From: a virus
Virus record (IMG/VR): IMGVR_UViG_3300032241_001112
Location: 1-27,207 of that record
Length of the DNA: 27,207 nucleotides
Reading direction: 5' to 3' (one strand)
The position numbers were made by a program, and so were the translations under genes. The notes below the pieces were generated by a model, which searched no databases, had not been told where the DNA came from, and saw nothing but the letters and a program-made list of their open reading frames with translations. Each line of letters opens with the position of its first letter. The first letter of the stretch is position 1. Positions 26,479 to 27,207 of the stretch are shown piece by piece.

Positions 26479-27207
26479 ATGAAACACAATTACTTAAACA
26501 ATAAAGATATCTTAAAAGAAATACATAAAAGTAAAGCTACTTACTGTAGTTACACTGACCCAGAATACTCTACGTATGATATGATTTTACCCAGTGTAGA
26601 TAAAATTAATAAAAAAAATACCCTAGAAGGGCGTCGTGCCAGGGCAGAACGCTTGGCTAAATTGGCACACGAAACAGCCCTGCTGGAAACTGGTGTTAAA
26701 CGTAAACTAGACGAATTTGAAGTTAAACTCAAAGACGTCAAAGACACAGATGTGGTGTTCCGTGTAATGACCTGGGATCATATACCTGTTGATGATGCAA
26801 AGACTAAAAAAGCTCGTATGAATGCGTTAGACATCGAAGATGACCTAGACCCACTGATTACCGAATATGACGAAGATGATACTACTCATAATAAATATGT
26901 TAAAGTAAACTTTCCACCATTCCATCATTATAAATTAAACGAAGAAGGTGTTCCTGAATTAGTGGGCAAAAGCCATTGGTCCGGGGATTTAGAAAAAGGT
27001 AAGTTTAGCCGAGATCACGGTAAGATGACTCCTAAACTGGCCCATATGTTTATTAAACTCTGCGAGCGTTATGCTACTCGTAGTAACTGGCGTGGTTATA
27101 CCTACAATGACGAAATGCGTAGCCAAGCACTATTACAGCTATCACAAATTGGATTACAATTCGATGAATCAAAATCTCAAAACCCTTTTGCCTATTATAC
27201 TGCTGCA
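26479..27207 (+). CDS. gp55: Late-transcription sigma factor gp55 (3' end beyond the window)
   Basis: The ATG at 26479 has GGGAG 9 nt upstream, and the frame is open for 243 codons to the right edge. T4 gp55 (185 residues) is a minimal sigma-70 relative that lets host RNA polymerase read late promoters with the sliding clamp. Two parts match T4 gp55: the N-terminus (HNYLNNKDILKEI, compared with YNYVNNKELLQAI) and residues about 183-243, covering the sigma region 2 core (NWRGYTYNDEMR, then QFDESKSQNPFAYYTA, compared with FDETKYKNPHAYITQA). Between them, residues about 20-180 form an insertion absent from T4 gp55, with a charged probable helix (50-90), FRVMTWDHIP at 94-103 and an acidic stretch (118-134). 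It is divergent from the structural operon it is expected to activate. The assignment is firm from the two conserved blocks; the insertion function is unknown. Confidence 0.88.
   Translation, partial: MKHNYLNNKDILKEIHKSKATYCSYTDPEYSTYDMILPSVDKINKKNTLEGRRARAERLAKLAHETALLETGVKRKLDEFEVKLKDVKDTDVVFRVMTWDHIPVDDAKTKKARMNALDIEDDLDPLITEYDEDDTTHNKYVKVNFPPFHHYKLNEEGVPELVGKSHWSGDLEKGKFSRDHGKMTPKLAHMFIKLCERYATRSNWRGYTYNDEMRSQALLQLSQIGLQFDESKSQNPFAYYTAA

Noticed and set aside
26550-26747. 65-residue open frame on the minus strand
   Set aside because: It is antisense to gp55, which has clear homology and a ribosome site.

Overview
The window looks like the tail and baseplate region of a T4-like (myovirus) phage genome. 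By eye it is AT-rich, and its protein architectures resemble those of marine or aquatic relatives of the cyanophage/pelagiphage type. The evidence is a run of recognisable T4 homologues on the minus strand (a gp48/gp54-type tube cap, gp53, a hub-like protein, gp5, gp25, gp6), then a 4306-residue virion protein and two fibre genes. Diverging from them on the plus strand is a homologue of the T4 late sigma factor gp55. No host gene, tRNA, transposon or CRISPR array is visible, and the host cannot be named from this sequence.

Layout, right to left (the direction of minus-strand transcription): 26357-25485 tube cap/initiator; 25483-25178 gp53; 25173-22423 hub-like protein (gp27 position); 22399-19109 gp5-type spike carrying several peptidoglycan-hydrolase modules; 19096-18719 gp25; 18660-15265 gp6; 15263-2343 giant virion protein, nearly half of the window; 2308-1250 fibre-like protein; 1246 to beyond the left edge, a glycine-rich adhesin-like protein. 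The gaps are only 1 to 58 nt, so this is a tightly packed late operon. At the right edge, 26479 to beyond 27207 encodes gp55 with a large insertion, read away from the operon.

The regulation can be partly read. The nine-base motif AATAAATAC, a variant of the T4 late promoter TATAAATA, occurs on the minus strand 20-23 nt before the start codons of the tube cap, gp6 and the fibre gene. These are the three genes on this strand with the clearest promoter room upstream. The gp55 gene instead follows a host-type TTGACA promoter with an inverted repeat over its -10 region. A simple model is that host polymerase makes gp55 and gp55 then switches on the facing structural operon.

The most interesting points are the giant protein with an integrin-like FG-GAP propeller and a possible carbohydrate-binding module, the gp5 spike with two or three cell-wall-cleaving modules, the enlarged gp55, and the size inflation of the baseplate proteins relative to T4. 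No clearly new defence or mobile system is present; the novelty is in the virion architecture and late regulation.
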